Below are positions 41,747-51,350 of a stretch of DNA of 64,000 bases, in pieces. A program made the translations under genes and the position numbers. The notes beneath the pieces were generated by a model. That model was not told the origin of the DNA. It saw only the letters and a list, made by a program, of their open reading frames with translations, and ran no database searches. The number at the start of each line of letters is the position of its first letter. Within the stretch, counting starts at the first letter, position 1. The stretch covers positions 1,116,001 through 1,180,000 of the forward strand of contig NZ_FNSC01000001.1 in the NCBI RefSeq assembly GCF_900105355.1, written 5' to 3'. Source of the stretch: Pseudomonas anguilliseptica. GTDB taxonomy: Bacteria; Pseudomonadota; Gammaproteobacteria; Pseudomonadales; Pseudomonadaceae.

Positions 41747-42541
41747 TTAGCGATTACGCAGGAAGGCGTTGATAAAGTCGCCCTGATTGGGTGCTTTCTC
41801 GTGGGTAGTGAAGAGCAGGCCGGCATCGCCCTCGCGCAATTTGAGTTCGGCGTCAAAGCTGCACTGCACGGTTTTCAGCTGCTCGGCCTGGGCTTTGAAC
41901 TCCGTGCTGCTCTCGCACAAGCTGGCCATCTGGCGGACCACTTCACCGCAGAAGCTCGGCACGCCAAGACGTTTGAGTTTGTCGTCGTCGAGGGCTTTCC
42001 AGTCCACCGCGGTGGTCAGTGGTGTACCGCAGCTCTGCGATGCTTCCTGGTCAATCTGTTGCAGCTGCTGGGTGAAGTCGGCCACGCGCTTTTCCCGGTC
42101 GAAGCGGCTCAGCTTGTCCTGAATGCCTTTCTTCTTCTGCTGCTCATAGAGTGCCAGCAGATTGGCCGGCTTGGCTTCTTTGCTCTTGGCTTCATCGAAG
42201 CCCAGTTCGAAACCGTCGGTATTGGGCAGATAGAGCTGGAAGCGCTCGCCACCCCAGCCCTGACGCTTGACCAGCATGTTGTAGGCGCTGCCATTGAGGG
42301 TGGTGGTGTAATCGCGATCATCATTGCCACGGTCTTTGATCGTGGTCAGCAGTACCACTTCATCCAGTGGGTGATTGATGCCGCTGACCTGAACCAATGC
42401 CTGCGTGTCATCGCTGCTGGGCGCAACAGTGACGCTGATGCCGTTGCCGGCACCGAATACTTGCGGGTATTTGGCCAGTTCGAGGGCGCTGGCGTTGAGG
42501 GTGAACAGCGAAGCGGCGAGTAGCAGTTACAGCCTTGTCAT
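41747..42541 (-). pseudogene. Secreted protein of unknown function with a nonsense codon in the signal peptide
   Basis: The ATG at 42541 opens MTRL, then TAA at codon 5 (42527-42529), and the same frame continues LLLAASLFTLNASALELAKYPQVFGAGNGIS and on to 41747 without another stop. Restored length is about 264 residues. The MTRL-LLLAASLFTLNASA stretch is a typical signal peptide, which argues that the stop is a recent mutation or a sequence error. The mature part has paired Cys (SQSCGTPL, PSFCGEV, ASLCESS, TVQCSF) and a coiled-coil-like middle. I do not recognise the family. Confidence 0.65.
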
Positions 42542-42764
42542 GGTGGTGTCCTTGTTGGGTTAAAAGAACACCTAGTATAGCCGTGCCTCTGACAGCGATT
42601 TGTGCGCCAGGTCTGCCCGTGGTGTTCGCCTTGCGCTGCGTTGACCTGCCGCCTGACAGCGCGGCGAGCGGTCCGCGACAAACGGCGCGCCGGGGTGCAC
42701 GCCAGCCCAGGCTTTACGGTATACTGCGCGGCCTTTGGCGGCCCGCACCGCCATAATTCATACA

Positions 42765-42802
42765 CTAACAAGCCACGCCTGGTTTCCAGCGTGGCTTGTT
42801 AG
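42765..42802. promoter_or_regulatory. Perfect hairpin in the purE leader
   Basis: Fourteen-base perfect arms (CTAACAAGCCACGC / GCGTGGCTTGTTAG) around a 10-base loop, 45 bases upstream of purE. A -10-like TATACT lies at 42719-42724, so the hairpin would be in the transcript leader. It could be a terminator of an upstream transcript or an attenuator-like element. The rest of 42542-42764 shows no gene. Confidence 0.55.
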
Positions 42803-42846
42803 TTTCTGCAGCGCCTACGGGCACTTGATGAAGAAGAGGCACGACG

Positions 42847-43338
<492 letters not shown>

Positions 43339-43341
43339 CCC

Positions 43342-44427
43342 ATGAAAATCGGCGTAATTGGTGGCGGCCAGCTGGGCCGCATGTTGGCCCTGGCAGGCAC
43401 ACCGCTGGGGATGAACTTCGCCTTTCTCGACCCCGCGCCGGATGCCTGCGCGCAAGCGCTAGGCGAGCATATCCGCGCCGATTACGGCGATCAGGCTCAC
43501 CTGCGCCAGCTGGCGGATGAAGTCGATCTGGTGACCTTCGAGTTCGAAAGCGTGCCGGCCGAGACCGTGGCCTTCCTCTCCCAGTTCGTGCCGGTCTATC
43601 CGAGCGCCGAAGCTTTGCGCATCGCCCGTGATCGCTGGTTTGAAAAATCCATGTTCAAGGACCTCGGCATTCCCACCCCGGATTTCGCCGATATCCAGTC
43701 GCAAGCCGACCTCGACGCCGCAGTAGCCAGCATCGGCTTGCCGGCGGTGATGAAGACCCGCACCCTGGGTTACGACGGCAAGGGCCAGAAGGTTCTGCGT
43801 AAGCCTGAGGACGTCACCGGCGCCTTCGCCGAACTGGGCAGCGTGCCGTGCATTCTTGAGGGTTTTGTACCGTTCACCGGCGAAGTCTCGTTGGTAGCGG
43901 TGCGCGCCCGTGATGGTGCAACGCGTTTCTACCCGCTGGTGCATAACCGTCACGACAGCGGTGTGCTGGCGCTGTCCATCGCCAGCACCGATCACCCGCT
44001 GCAGGCGCTGGCAGAAGATTACGTCGGCCGCGTGCTAACCAAGCTCGACTACGTCGGCGTGCTGGCCTTCGAGTTCTTTGAAGTCGATGGCGGCCTGAAA
44101 GCCAACGAAATCGCCCCGCGCGTGCACAACTCCGGGCACTGGACCATCGAAGGTGCCGAGTGCAGCCAGTTTGAGAACCACCTGCGCGCCGTCGCCGGCC
44201 TGCCGCTGGGCTCGACTGCCAAGATAGGTGAGAGCGCGATACTCAACTTTATCGGTGTGGTTCCGCCGGTGGAGCAGGTTATCGCCATCGACGATTGCCG
44301 TCTGCACCACTACGGCAAGGCCTTCAAGGCCGGCCGCAAGGTCGGCCACGCTACCCTGCGCTGCGCCGATCGCGCCACCCTGGACAAGCAGATTGCCGTG
44401 GTCGAGGCGCTGATCGCCAAGGCCTGA
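43342..44427 (+). CDS. purK: N5-carboxyaminoimidazole ribonucleotide synthase
   Basis: A 361-residue ATP-grasp enzyme carboxylating AIR with bicarbonate and ATP. It shows IGVIGGGQLGRMLA at the N-terminus, TFEFESVPAE, KTRTLGYDGKGQ, CILEGFVPF and NEIAPRVHNSGHWTIEG. It works directly before PurE in the pathway and is translationally close to it. Confidence 0.96.
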   Translation: MKIGVIGGGQLGRMLALAGTPLGMNFAFLDPAPDACAQALGEHIRADYGDQAHLRQLADEVDLVTFEFESVPAETVAFLSQFVPVYPSAEALRIARDRWFEKSMFKDLGIPTPDFADIQSQADLDAAVASIGLPAVMKTRTLGYDGKGQKVLRKPEDVTGAFAELGSVPCILEGFVPFTGEVSLVAVRARDGATRFYPLVHNRHDSGVLALSIASTDHPLQALAEDYVGRVLTKLDYVGVLAFEFFEVDGGLKANEIAPRVHNSGHWTIEGAECSQFENHLRAVAGLPLGSTAKIGESAILNFIGVVPPVEQVIAIDDCRLHHYGKAFKAGRKVGHATLRCADRATLDKQIAVVEALIAKA

Positions 44428-44481
44428 CCTTCGCTTTGTGACTAAAGCTCTTGCGTACTGGCCATACACAGGAGCCTTGTC

Positions 44482-45240
44482 ATGAAGTACCTGCTGCTGC
44501 TGTCTTTGTTCTACCTGCCGTTTTGCTATGCCGAACAGGTCTTGCGCGCCGATTACCGTGAGCGCCCGCCGGAGATGCAAGCCCTCGACTCACTCCCCGT
44601 CGGCCCGCTGATCGAAGTGCTGGACACGGCTGCGCAACGTGTCGGCGCGCGTATCGAATGGCGTTACGCGCCTTTTGTACGCAGCCTGGAAGATCTTAAA
44701 TCCGGGCGTATCGACCTCGTGCCGCGTGTGCTCTTCACTGCCGAGCGCATGGACTACGTGCACTTTTTGCCGTCGATCGGCACTCAGCGCAAAAGCATCC
44801 GCTTTATCGTCAAGGCCGGGCAACAGGCCAGTCTGCGTAGCTATGCCGACCTGCAGGGCAAGGTGATCGGGGCCAAACGTGGCACCGCCTACTTCGATCA
44901 GTTCGACGGCGACAACAGCCTGCGAAAAAGCCTGGCGACTGACGACTACCTGCTGGCCGGGATGTTTCGCGCCGGGCGCTTGGATGTAATGGTGGTGCTG
45001 GACGCCGAAGCCATCGAAGCGCAGTTCCACAAAATCGACTTCCGCGACTACAGCTATGCCGAGTACCAGTACGATCAGTCCGTTGGTAACTATTACGGTG
45101 CGTCGATGCGCCACTATCGGGGCGCGAAAGCGCCCCTCTACGAACAGCTAGGTCAGGCGTTGCGTGGCATGCGCGAAAGCGGCGAGATTGCCCGCATCTA
45201 CCATCGCTACGGCGTCGCACCGCCAGAGACCGAAGAGTAG
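44482..45240 (+). CDS. Periplasmic solute-binding family 3 protein
   Basis: A 252-residue protein with a signal peptide (MKYLLLLSLFYLPFCYA) and an SBP_bac_3 fold: RADYRERPPEMQ, GPLIEVLDTAAQRVGARIEWRYAPF, LKSGRIDLVPRVLFTAERMDYVHF, LQGKVIGAKRGTAYFDQF and a C-terminal IARIYHRYG. No ABC permease is adjacent, so it may be an orphan sensor or feed another transporter. The ligand is unknown. Confidence 0.83.
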   Translation: MKYLLLLSLFYLPFCYAEQVLRADYRERPPEMQALDSLPVGPLIEVLDTAAQRVGARIEWRYAPFVRSLEDLKSGRIDLVPRVLFTAERMDYVHFLPSIGTQRKSIRFIVKAGQQASLRSYADLQGKVIGAKRGTAYFDQFDGDNSLRKSLATDDYLLAGMFRAGRLDVMVVLDAEAIEAQFHKIDFRDYSYAEYQYDQSVGNYYGASMRHYRGAKAPLYEQLGQALRGMRESGEIARIYHRYGVAPPETEE

Positions 45241-45308
45241 CGAACTGCCAGCTTTTCCCGTGGTCAGATCAACGGTCGTGAATCCCACCGTCCATTCAGG
45301 AGGCTCGC

Positions 45309-45553
45309 ATGAGCATTATTGGCATCATTTTTATCGGCCTGATCGTCGGTCTGATCGCGCGTTTTATCAAACCCGGCAACGACAGCATGGGCTGGATCAT
45401 GACCATCCTGCTCGGCGTTGGCGGCTCGATTGCCGCCACCTATGGCGGCAGGCGCTGGGCATCTACAAGGTGGGTGAATCCGCCGGTTTTATCGGCGCAG
45501 TGATCGGTGCTGTGGTGCTGCTGGTAATCTACGGCGCAGTCAAAAAGGGCTAA
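45309..45553 (+). pseudogene. GlsB/YeaQ/YmgE-family membrane protein, one frameshift
   Basis: A small three-helix membrane protein: MSIIGIIFIGLIVGLIARFIKPGNDSMGWIMTILLGVGGSIAATYGG, then a frame change near 45448, then ALGIYKVGESAGFIGAVIGAVVLLVIYGAVKKG. Restoring one C gives the expected YGGQALGIY. Family members are stress-induced inner-membrane proteins of unclear function, annotated as transglycosylase-associated. The ATG at 45309 follows AGGAGG. Confidence 0.83.
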
Positions 45554-45587
45554 CACCCTTTCACTCCGCTGCTTGGTGAGCCTGCTC

Positions 45588-46121
45588 ATGCGTTATCTGC
45601 TGTTACCCCTGCTGTTTATCAGCGCCCTGGCCTGCGCCGAACTGCCGGAAACCGACTGGCTTGAGCTGATGCCACCGGAAGATCGCCAGGCCCTGGAAGA
45701 CATGCCCGAGATCAGCCACGACGGGCTGGAGATGGAAAGCGGTTTCTACAACCCCGGCGGCCTCAAACAGCAGGACCAGAACCTGCCAGCAGTGATGTAC
45801 TCGACGAAAACCGTAGCCGCCTTCGACGGCAAACCCATCCGCCTCGGCGGCTACCCGGTGCCGCTGGAAACCGACAGCGAGGGCCACAGCACACTGTTCT
45901 TCCTGGTTCCCTACCCCGGGGCCTGCATCCACGTTCCGCCACCACCGCCGAACCAGCTGGTGCTAGTGCGCTACCCCAAAGGCATCGAACTCGAAGACAT
46001 CTACGCCCCGCTGTGGGTCAGCGGCACGCTGAAGGTCGAACAGGTCAACAACGAGTTGGCGGATGCGGCGTATGCCCTGGAGGCGGAGTTAGTAAGGGTG
46101 GTTGAGGAAAGCGATCTGTAA
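45588..46121 (+). CDS. DUF3299-family secreted protein
   Basis: A 177-residue protein with a signal peptide (MRYLLLPLLFISALACA). The core has LPETDWLELMPPEDRQALEDM, then GKPIRLGGYPVPLE, FFLVPYPGACIHVPPPPPNQLVLVRYP and YAPLWVSGTLKVE, typical of DUF3299 proteins, which are often next to ABC-transporter-like lipoproteins. The ATG at 45588 is preferred to one five codons upstream. A hairpin at 46129 follows it. Confidence 0.83.
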   Translation: MRYLLLPLLFISALACAELPETDWLELMPPEDRQALEDMPEISHDGLEMESGFYNPGGLKQQDQNLPAVMYSTKTVAAFDGKPIRLGGYPVPLETDSEGHSTLFFLVPYPGACIHVPPPPPNQLVLVRYPKGIELEDIYAPLWVSGTLKVEQVNNELADAAYALEAELVRVVEESDL

Positions 46122-46128
46122 GGGTCAT

Positions 46129-46148
46129 GTGCCGGAGTCTTCCGGCAC
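46129..46148 (+). terminator. Short hairpin after the DUF3299 gene
   Basis: Perfect eight-base arms GTGCCGGA / TCCGGCAC with a four-base loop, seven bases after the stop. The T run is weak. Confidence 0.5.
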
Positions 46149-46168
46149 TTACTCACTCGCCCGGTAGC

Positions 46169-46842
46169 TCAGTTGGCCTCAATCGCGCGTAGCAGCTCCG
46201 TTGATGTCAGGCGTTTCAGCGTGTGCGTGGCGGGGTCTGTCTCTACATCCAGCACCAGTGGCGTGGTGCCGTCTGCGTCATACACGAAATAGGCATTGCC
46301 GCTGTTTACTTCATAAGTTTTTCCACTCGCAGTCGCTATGGTTTTCGGGGTCGCAGCCAGCAGTGCGTCGAGTGAGTCGTAACGCAGCGCCACGTCGACC
46401 TCGCCCATTCGGCCAAGGGGAGCGTCGGCCGCTTGAGAGGGTTCGTCCATCACGGACTGCAGAGACACGGTATTGGAGGCCTCGATCCACTTGTCCGAGT
46501 ATTTCGAAATCAGATCCTGATACTCGCTCGACAGAGGTTTATCCAAGTTGCATACAGCCTTACGAATAGATGCGCCATTCTGTCCATTGCGGATATTGCC
46601 GTATACGCAATTGATCACCGGTACGTTGTCCTTGATCGTGAGGGTATAGAACACCTCAAAAGATGTGTTTGACCCGGCGTTTCTGTAAGTCAGCGTGGGA
46701 GCACCGTTGAACGAGAGCAGGGCTCTGGACGTCTGGCCGGCGTAGCCAACGATATCTGCAAATACTTTGGCTTCCGTTCCCCAACTGATCGTCAATTCAC
46801 CGGTTTTCATATCCGCCCGGTAGGTTTCAGTGTTGCCACTTC
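46169..46842 (-). pseudogene. Protein of unknown function truncated at its N-terminus by IS630 copy 3
   Basis: About 224 residues remain: GNTETYRADMKTGELTISWG, YAGQTSRALLSFNGAPTLTYRNAG, a Cys pair (INCVYGN, RKAVCNLD), and a C-terminal domain SLDALLAATPKTIATASGKTYEVNSGNAYFVYDADGTTPLVLDVET. The frame is open into the IS, so the start and any signal peptide are missing. An internal ATG overlapping a predicted TGA of the M23-like gene is a possible alternative start, but no good ribosome site was seen. It lies downstream of the M23-like and lipoprotein genes on the same strand and may have been part of their operon. The family was not recognised. Confidence 0.6.
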
Positions 46843-46844
46843 TA

Positions 46845-48028
46845 GTGAGCTGTCTGTAAAATTCGTTAATCCAATGCCGGGCCAGTATACTGCGCGCTCT
46901 ATCGTCATGAATTGAGCTCCCATATGGCCCGGCCAGCAGCCCCATTCTTCTTGAGTCCCAGTGATGCCGACATGCTGCAAGGCTGGTTACGCATGGGATC
47001 GCTGCCTCAGAGCATCGGCCAGCGGGCCAGAATTCTGTTGCTGCTGGCCAACGGTCTCACGCCCAAGGAGATCAGCGAGCAGCTGCAAGTCTCTGCGCCA
47101 GTGGTCTTCAAATGGCGTAAACGCTACCAGGAGACCGGTCTGGAGGGGCTGAGTGACCTGCGGCGCAGTGGAGCGCCTCGCAAGCTCAACGAAGCGAAGA
47201 TCAAGGAAATCCTGACGCTGACGACCCAGCGAGTCCCGCGCGAAGCTACCCACTGGAGCCTACGGTTGATGGCCAAGTACGCTGGGGTCAGCATCTGGCA
47301 GGTCGCACAGGTGTGGGCTGCTGCCGACCTCAAGCCGCACCGGTTGAAAACCTTCAAGATCAGTAACGACCCGCACTTTGCAGACAAAGTGGTCGATGTC
47401 GTCGGGCTCTATTTGAATCCGCCCGACAACGCCCTGGTGCTATCTGTTGACGAAAAAACACAGATCCAGGCGCTGGACCGCACACAGCCCATGCTGCCGC
47501 TCAAGCCCGGGCAGATTGAGCGGCGGACGCATGACTATAAGCGCCACGGTACGGCCAGTCTGTACGCAGCCTTTGACATCCTGACGGGTAAGGTCATCGG
47601 CCGTATCACCCAGCGGCACAGGGCCAAGGAGTTTTTGGAGTTCCTTCGACAGATCGACCGCAGCACCCCCGCCGAGCTGGACCTGCATGTAATTCTGGAC
47701 AACAGCTCGACTCACAAGACCGCTGCCGTCAGGGAATGGCTGGAGAAGCATCCCCGTTTCAAGCTGCACTTCACACCGACCAGCGCCTCGTGGCTGAACG
47801 CCGTGGAGGGCTGGTTTGCGCAACTGGAAAGACGGGCGCTTTATCGTGATGCCTTCAGCAGCGTGGCTGACCTGAGAGCGGCGATACGTCGCTTCATTGA
47901 GGCTCATAACGAACATTCGGCTAAGCCGTTCCGCTGGAGCAAAACGGCTGAGTCGATTATCAGCTCCGTGCATCGAGCAAAGCTGGCTGTAATTCGGAAT
48001 GAGTTATTGGATTAACCAGACAGGCCAC
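46845..48028 (+). mobile_element. IS630-family insertion sequence, copy 3
   Basis: 1184 bases with TA on both sides (46843-46844 and 48029-48030). The ends are GTGAGCTGTCTG and GTGGCCTGTCTGG read inward. It sits between the truncated gene and the C-terminal part of the M23-like gene. Confidence 0.94.
46924..48015 (+). CDS. IS630-family transposase (copy 3)
   Basis: 363 residues, nearly identical to copies 1 and 2, with the same HTH and DDE motifs. It shares Ala in YAAFDIL with copy 2 and Ala in STPAELDLHV with copy 1. It looks intact. Confidence 0.95.
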   Translation: MARPAAPFFLSPSDADMLQGWLRMGSLPQSIGQRARILLLLANGLTPKEISEQLQVSAPVVFKWRKRYQETGLEGLSDLRRSGAPRKLNEAKIKEILTLTTQRVPREATHWSLRLMAKYAGVSIWQVAQVWAAADLKPHRLKTFKISNDPHFADKVVDVVGLYLNPPDNALVLSVDEKTQIQALDRTQPMLPLKPGQIERRTHDYKRHGTASLYAAFDILTGKVIGRITQRHRAKEFLEFLRQIDRSTPAELDLHVILDNSSTHKTAAVREWLEKHPRFKLHFTPTSASWLNAVEGWFAQLERRALYRDAFSSVADLRAAIRRFIEAHNEHSAKPFRWSKTAESIISSVHRAKLAVIRNELLD

Positions 48029-49118
48029 TAGTACGGTGCCAGTAAGGTTTGCTTCCTTGCGCACATTGCGGCCCTTGGCCTTTACCTTGAACCGGCGCTG
48101 ACTCTCGCCATTCTGTAACGGGTAATGCTCAAAAGGCAGCAGATGCATATACAGGCTGAAGAATTCAAGTTTGTTGGTTTCTGGCTTCTTGTCTTCTGTT
48201 TTCGCTGGGGGCGCAGACGTTACATCCTTGAAGATGGCTTGCTTGTTTCGATCCTTGAGGATCACATCTTTCTTGTCGAATGCGGCGAACCAGATTTCGC
48301 TCGTTGCGGCACGAGTTACCGGATTACCAGCTCGATCTTTACCGGGCAATGCAGCCTTGATCGTGGCCAAGGCGAAACGCATATCTTTGGTGTCATGGAT
48401 TTTGAGAATCTGCAGCTCTGTGCCTGCCGGCATAAGCGCTTCGAAGTTACCCGTATTACCCAGGACTGTGCTTGCGATATCGCGTCCATAGCGCGAGCTG
48501 GTAAGTTGTACTGTTTTACCTACCCACTCGATTTTGGCAACTGGTTTGCTCTCCGCCGGACGCTTCTGCGACTCATAGGTGTGGCGAACCAGGCAGAAAG
48601 ACGTGGAGTAGCGCAGGTTGTCGCAGCTTTGTTCGCCCATGAATGTGGACGATAGATAATTCTTGTTCAGCCGGTAAGCGACCACTTCGCCATCTGCCAT
48701 GCAGCGCACGGCCTGTTTGAGCTTAGCGTGTGGCACGCTGGAATCGCTGAAGTGGATGCCGCCATGCCAGAAGCCATGGTTGCCTAGCAAGTAGTGGCCT
48801 GAGGCTTCCTTTTCCAGTTCTTTGTAAAGTTCTTCTAGCTGATAGTGGCTGCCATCGGGTTTACGGATAGGGAATTGAAAGGGTGGTTCATTGCTTGAAG
48901 AGGCACCGGATGCTCCGGCGTTCGGGGTTATTGCCCCGCTGACGATATCTGCGATGTACTTTACGAACTGGCTTTTTTCCAGCTCGACGTGGGCGTGAAT
49001 TGCATAGGTAACAGTGCCTGTAGCTCCGGTACCGGACTGAATACCCACTCGCTCGCCATACTCGATGAAGTCACCATCCTTGACTTTGAATGCTGTAATG
49101 GACTCTCCCCGCGCCACA

Positions 49119-50453
49119 GTTCTATACCCAGAACCGCGGTGACTGAACAAAGGGAGAGGCGCGATGAAACGAATTGCGGTTGATCTGGCCAAGTCCGTTT
49201 ACCAAGTTGCCGAGAGTGTCCGTTCCGGCCAGGTGGTGCAGCGCAAGCGGCTGAACCGAGAGGCGTTCAGGCGATATATACAGGAGCAAACTGAGCCGGT
49301 CGAGTGGGTGATGGAGGCTTGCGGCACGGCCCATTACTGGGGGCGCGTGGCACAGGCACTGGGCCATTCGATAAAGCTGATCCACCCGCGCTATGTACGC
49401 CCGTATCGACGCCGCAACAAAACCGACCGTAATGACTGTGATGCGATGCTGGAGGCCGCGCGCTGCAAGGATATCTATCCGGTGCCGGTGAAAACCCATG
49501 AGCAACAACAGGTGCAGCAACTGCACGGGCTGCGCGAAACCTGGAAGAAAAGCCGTACCCAGCGGATCAACCTGCTGCGCGGCATCCTGCGCGAAGCGGG
49601 TATCGAAGCCCCGGTCGCCACCGCCGCGTTTATCCGTGCGGCCCACGAGTTGGTTGAGCGCCCAGAAGTCGCCCCCTTGAGCCATCAACTGCATATCGTC
49701 CTTGCGGAAATCAACCTGCACGAACAGTGCGTGGCCGAGTGTGAGCAGCAACTCAAACGCTGGCACGCCGACGATGAAGTGGTGCGCAAACTCGATGAAG
49801 TCAGCGGTATTGGCCTGCTGACCGCCAGCGCCCTGAAAAACGCAGTCGGCAAGCCCGAGCGCTTTGCCAGTGGTCGTCAACTCAGCGCCTGGCTGGGCCT
49901 GACACCACGCGAATTCAGTAGCGGCGACCGGCGCAAGTTGGGTCACATCAGCCGACAGGGCAACGTCTATGTGCGCACCTTGTTAATCCACGGCTCGCGA
50001 GCGGCCTTGCTGGCAGCACAGCGCTGTCAGGCTCGCTCACCGGAAAAACTGACCCAATTGCAACGCTGGGCCGTCGAGACGGCAGCCCGTATCGGCCACA
50101 ACAAAGCGGCTGTAGCCCTGGCCAACAAGTTGGTCAGGATTTGCTGGGCCGTGTGGTGCCATGAGCGGCGTTTCAGTGGTAACTGGCAAAGCCTAAAGCC
50201 CGCCTGACGGCGGGGTAATCAGAAGGGAGAGATGGTTTTCTTGTGGTTGTGGTGAGCAGCAGCACTGTCGGAACAGGCGAGTCCTGCAGCGGAATAAGGC
50301 CGATAACAATCATGATCCGCGTGATCGATTGAACGCTTGGCCCCCGCTGCGCGAACTACAGAGTGGCCAGGGCGGTGAGCCCAAAACAGGCCGGATATAC
50401 GAATGCAACCGCGCTGACGACAGGTGCAAAAGCAAAGCTTTGCTCACTACTTG
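49119..50453 (+). mobile_element. IS110-family (IS1111 group) insertion sequence
   Basis: Boundaries are approximate, placed where the M23-like reading frame is best restored. The flanks GGACTCTCCCC (49100-49110) and GGGGAGAGTCC (50455-50465) are perfect inverted repeats of each other and belong to the host gene, so the target was a hairpin-like site, as is common for IS1111-group elements. As usual for IS110, no target duplication was seen. A non-coding 245 bases follow the transposase gene. Confidence 0.8.
49164..50207 (+). CDS. IS110/IS1111-family transposase
   Basis: A 347-residue DEDD-type recombinase. The N-terminal DEDD_Tnp_IS110 domain has IAVDLAKSVYQVAE, WVMEACGTAHYWGR, and RNKTDRNDCDAMLEA. 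The C-terminal Transposase_20 domain has VSGIGLLTASAL, FASGRQLSAWLGLTPRE and the serine-containing RTLLIHGSRAAL. It looks intact. Confidence 0.94.
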   Translation: MKRIAVDLAKSVYQVAESVRSGQVVQRKRLNREAFRRYIQEQTEPVEWVMEACGTAHYWGRVAQALGHSIKLIHPRYVRPYRRRNKTDRNDCDAMLEAARCKDIYPVPVKTHEQQQVQQLHGLRETWKKSRTQRINLLRGILREAGIEAPVATAAFIRAAHELVERPEVAPLSHQLHIVLAEINLHEQCVAECEQQLKRWHADDEVVRKLDEVSGIGLLTASALKNAVGKPERFASGRQLSAWLGLTPREFSSGDRRKLGHISRQGNVYVRTLLIHGSRAALLAAQRCQARSPEKLTQLQRWAVETAARIGHNKAAVALANKLVRICWAVWCHERRFSGNWQSLKPA

Positions 50454-50859
50454 TGGGGAGAGTCCATATACGCTGTGTTCAGATGGAGCACTTGTCCCAG
50501 TAGCTTTCCGCCGGGACTGTCGTAAATCGAAACGGTTCCATTTGCTACCTTCGTTTTAACGTAACCGGAAATAGGGCAAGGCACGGGGACCGACTTGTTG
50601 CTGCCATTGATCAAAAGCACGAAGTCTTTCTTAATCAGTGTGCGGCCATCTGAAGTTTTACGAGCTTCCTCAAAATCACCATCGATGGTCTCGTAGTCTC
50701 GGCCTGCCTCTTGTCCTGAAGATGGATGGTGCTTTTCCAAGTCATCAAAAGACGTGACTGACTGGATGGCACTGCCAACGCTTTCAACAATTGTGTATCG
50801 GTTAGACATGACTCTTCCTTGATTTCTTCAGACTGGCATGTGAGCGATTGCCAGCGAGA

Positions 50860-51336
50860 TCAGATCCCACAACGGTTGCCGAATGTCTTCAAATGCTGTG
50901 TGCCTTCGGGTGTTTTTACCCACAGTTCGACATTGCGGTCATCTGACTCGTTGTACTCCGAAAAATTGAACTGCTTGATGATCGAGTAACCGGCCTCGAT
51001 TCGTGCATCAGCGCTCGTGTAGTGGGCAGCCTTTTCGCTGATTTCCACTTGCCCCAGTTCCAACAAAACCCCATCACGTTTCAGATACAGCACGTCATCG
51101 ATCACGATCGCCACAATTTGGGCATCTGTACTGGCTTTGTAGAGGTCGTCTGCAGTTTGGTGGATGCAACGGTAGTTTTCGTCGCGTGCGGCACTGCGAT
51201 AGGCCTGCAATGCTTCGTCGTAGGAAAGGCTCTGTAACTGGATGGCAGGTTTCTCGGCCTGTGGTGCCACTGCACAGGCCGTGCAGAGGAATAACAGAGG
51301 CAGGTAAGTCATCAGGGAGGTCATGCTTCGTTTCAT
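50860..51336 (-). CDS. Putative lipoprotein upstream of the M23-like gene
   Basis: 158 residues: MKRSMTSLMTYLPLLFLCTACAVAPQAEKP, a signal peptide with a lipobox-like CTAC, then SYDEALQAYRSAARDENYRCIHQTADDLYKAS, VAIVIDDVLYLKRDGVLLELGQVEIS and ELWVKTPEGTQHLKTFGNRCGI with a Cys pair. The ATG at 51336 lies only 10 bases from the CTAG target site of IS5 copy 2, so the native promoter and perhaps the ribosome site have been displaced. It is 50 bases upstream of the M23-like gene on the same strand. An immunity-type role is only a guess. Confidence 0.7.
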   Translation of the reverse strand: MKRSMTSLMTYLPLLFLCTACAVAPQAEKPAIQLQSLSYDEALQAYRSAARDENYRCIHQTADDLYKASTDAQIVAIVIDDVLYLKRDGVLLELGQVEISEKAAHYTSADARIEAGYSIIKQFNFSEYNESDDRNVELWVKTPEGTQHLKTFGNRCGI

Positions 51337-51350
51337 AAGGTTATCTCTAG

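Larger units (their letters stand above)
48029..50809 (-). pseudogene. M23/LytM-like protein with SH3-type tail, interrupted by IS1111 and bounded by IS630
   Basis: The N-terminal part is at 50809-50454 (MSNRYTIVESVGSAIQSVTS, no signal peptide, then GYVKTKVANGTVSIYDSPGGKLLGQVLHLNTAYMDSPH). The rest is at about 49118-48029 (TVARGESITAFKVKDGDFIEYGERVG, TYAIHAHVELE, then GFWHGGIHFSDSS, ADGEVVAYRL, FFSLYMHLLPF, and RNVRKEANLTGTV). Joining them across the IS1111 keeps the frame. Order suggests a late LytM half with HxH, then an early LytM-like half, then a bacterial SH3 start. The C-terminus is cut or ended by IS630. With the lipoprotein gene 50 bases upstream, a cell-wall-targeting toxin or effector is possible but unproven. 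Confidence 0.65.

Noticed and set aside
46159..46176. GCCCGGTAGCTCAGTTGG resembling the 5' end of a tRNA (acceptor strand and D-arm)
   Set aside because: The sequence that follows does not continue as a tRNA: no anticodon arm, T-arm or matching acceptor 3' side. It could be a tRNA fragment left by integration, but the match is too short to claim.
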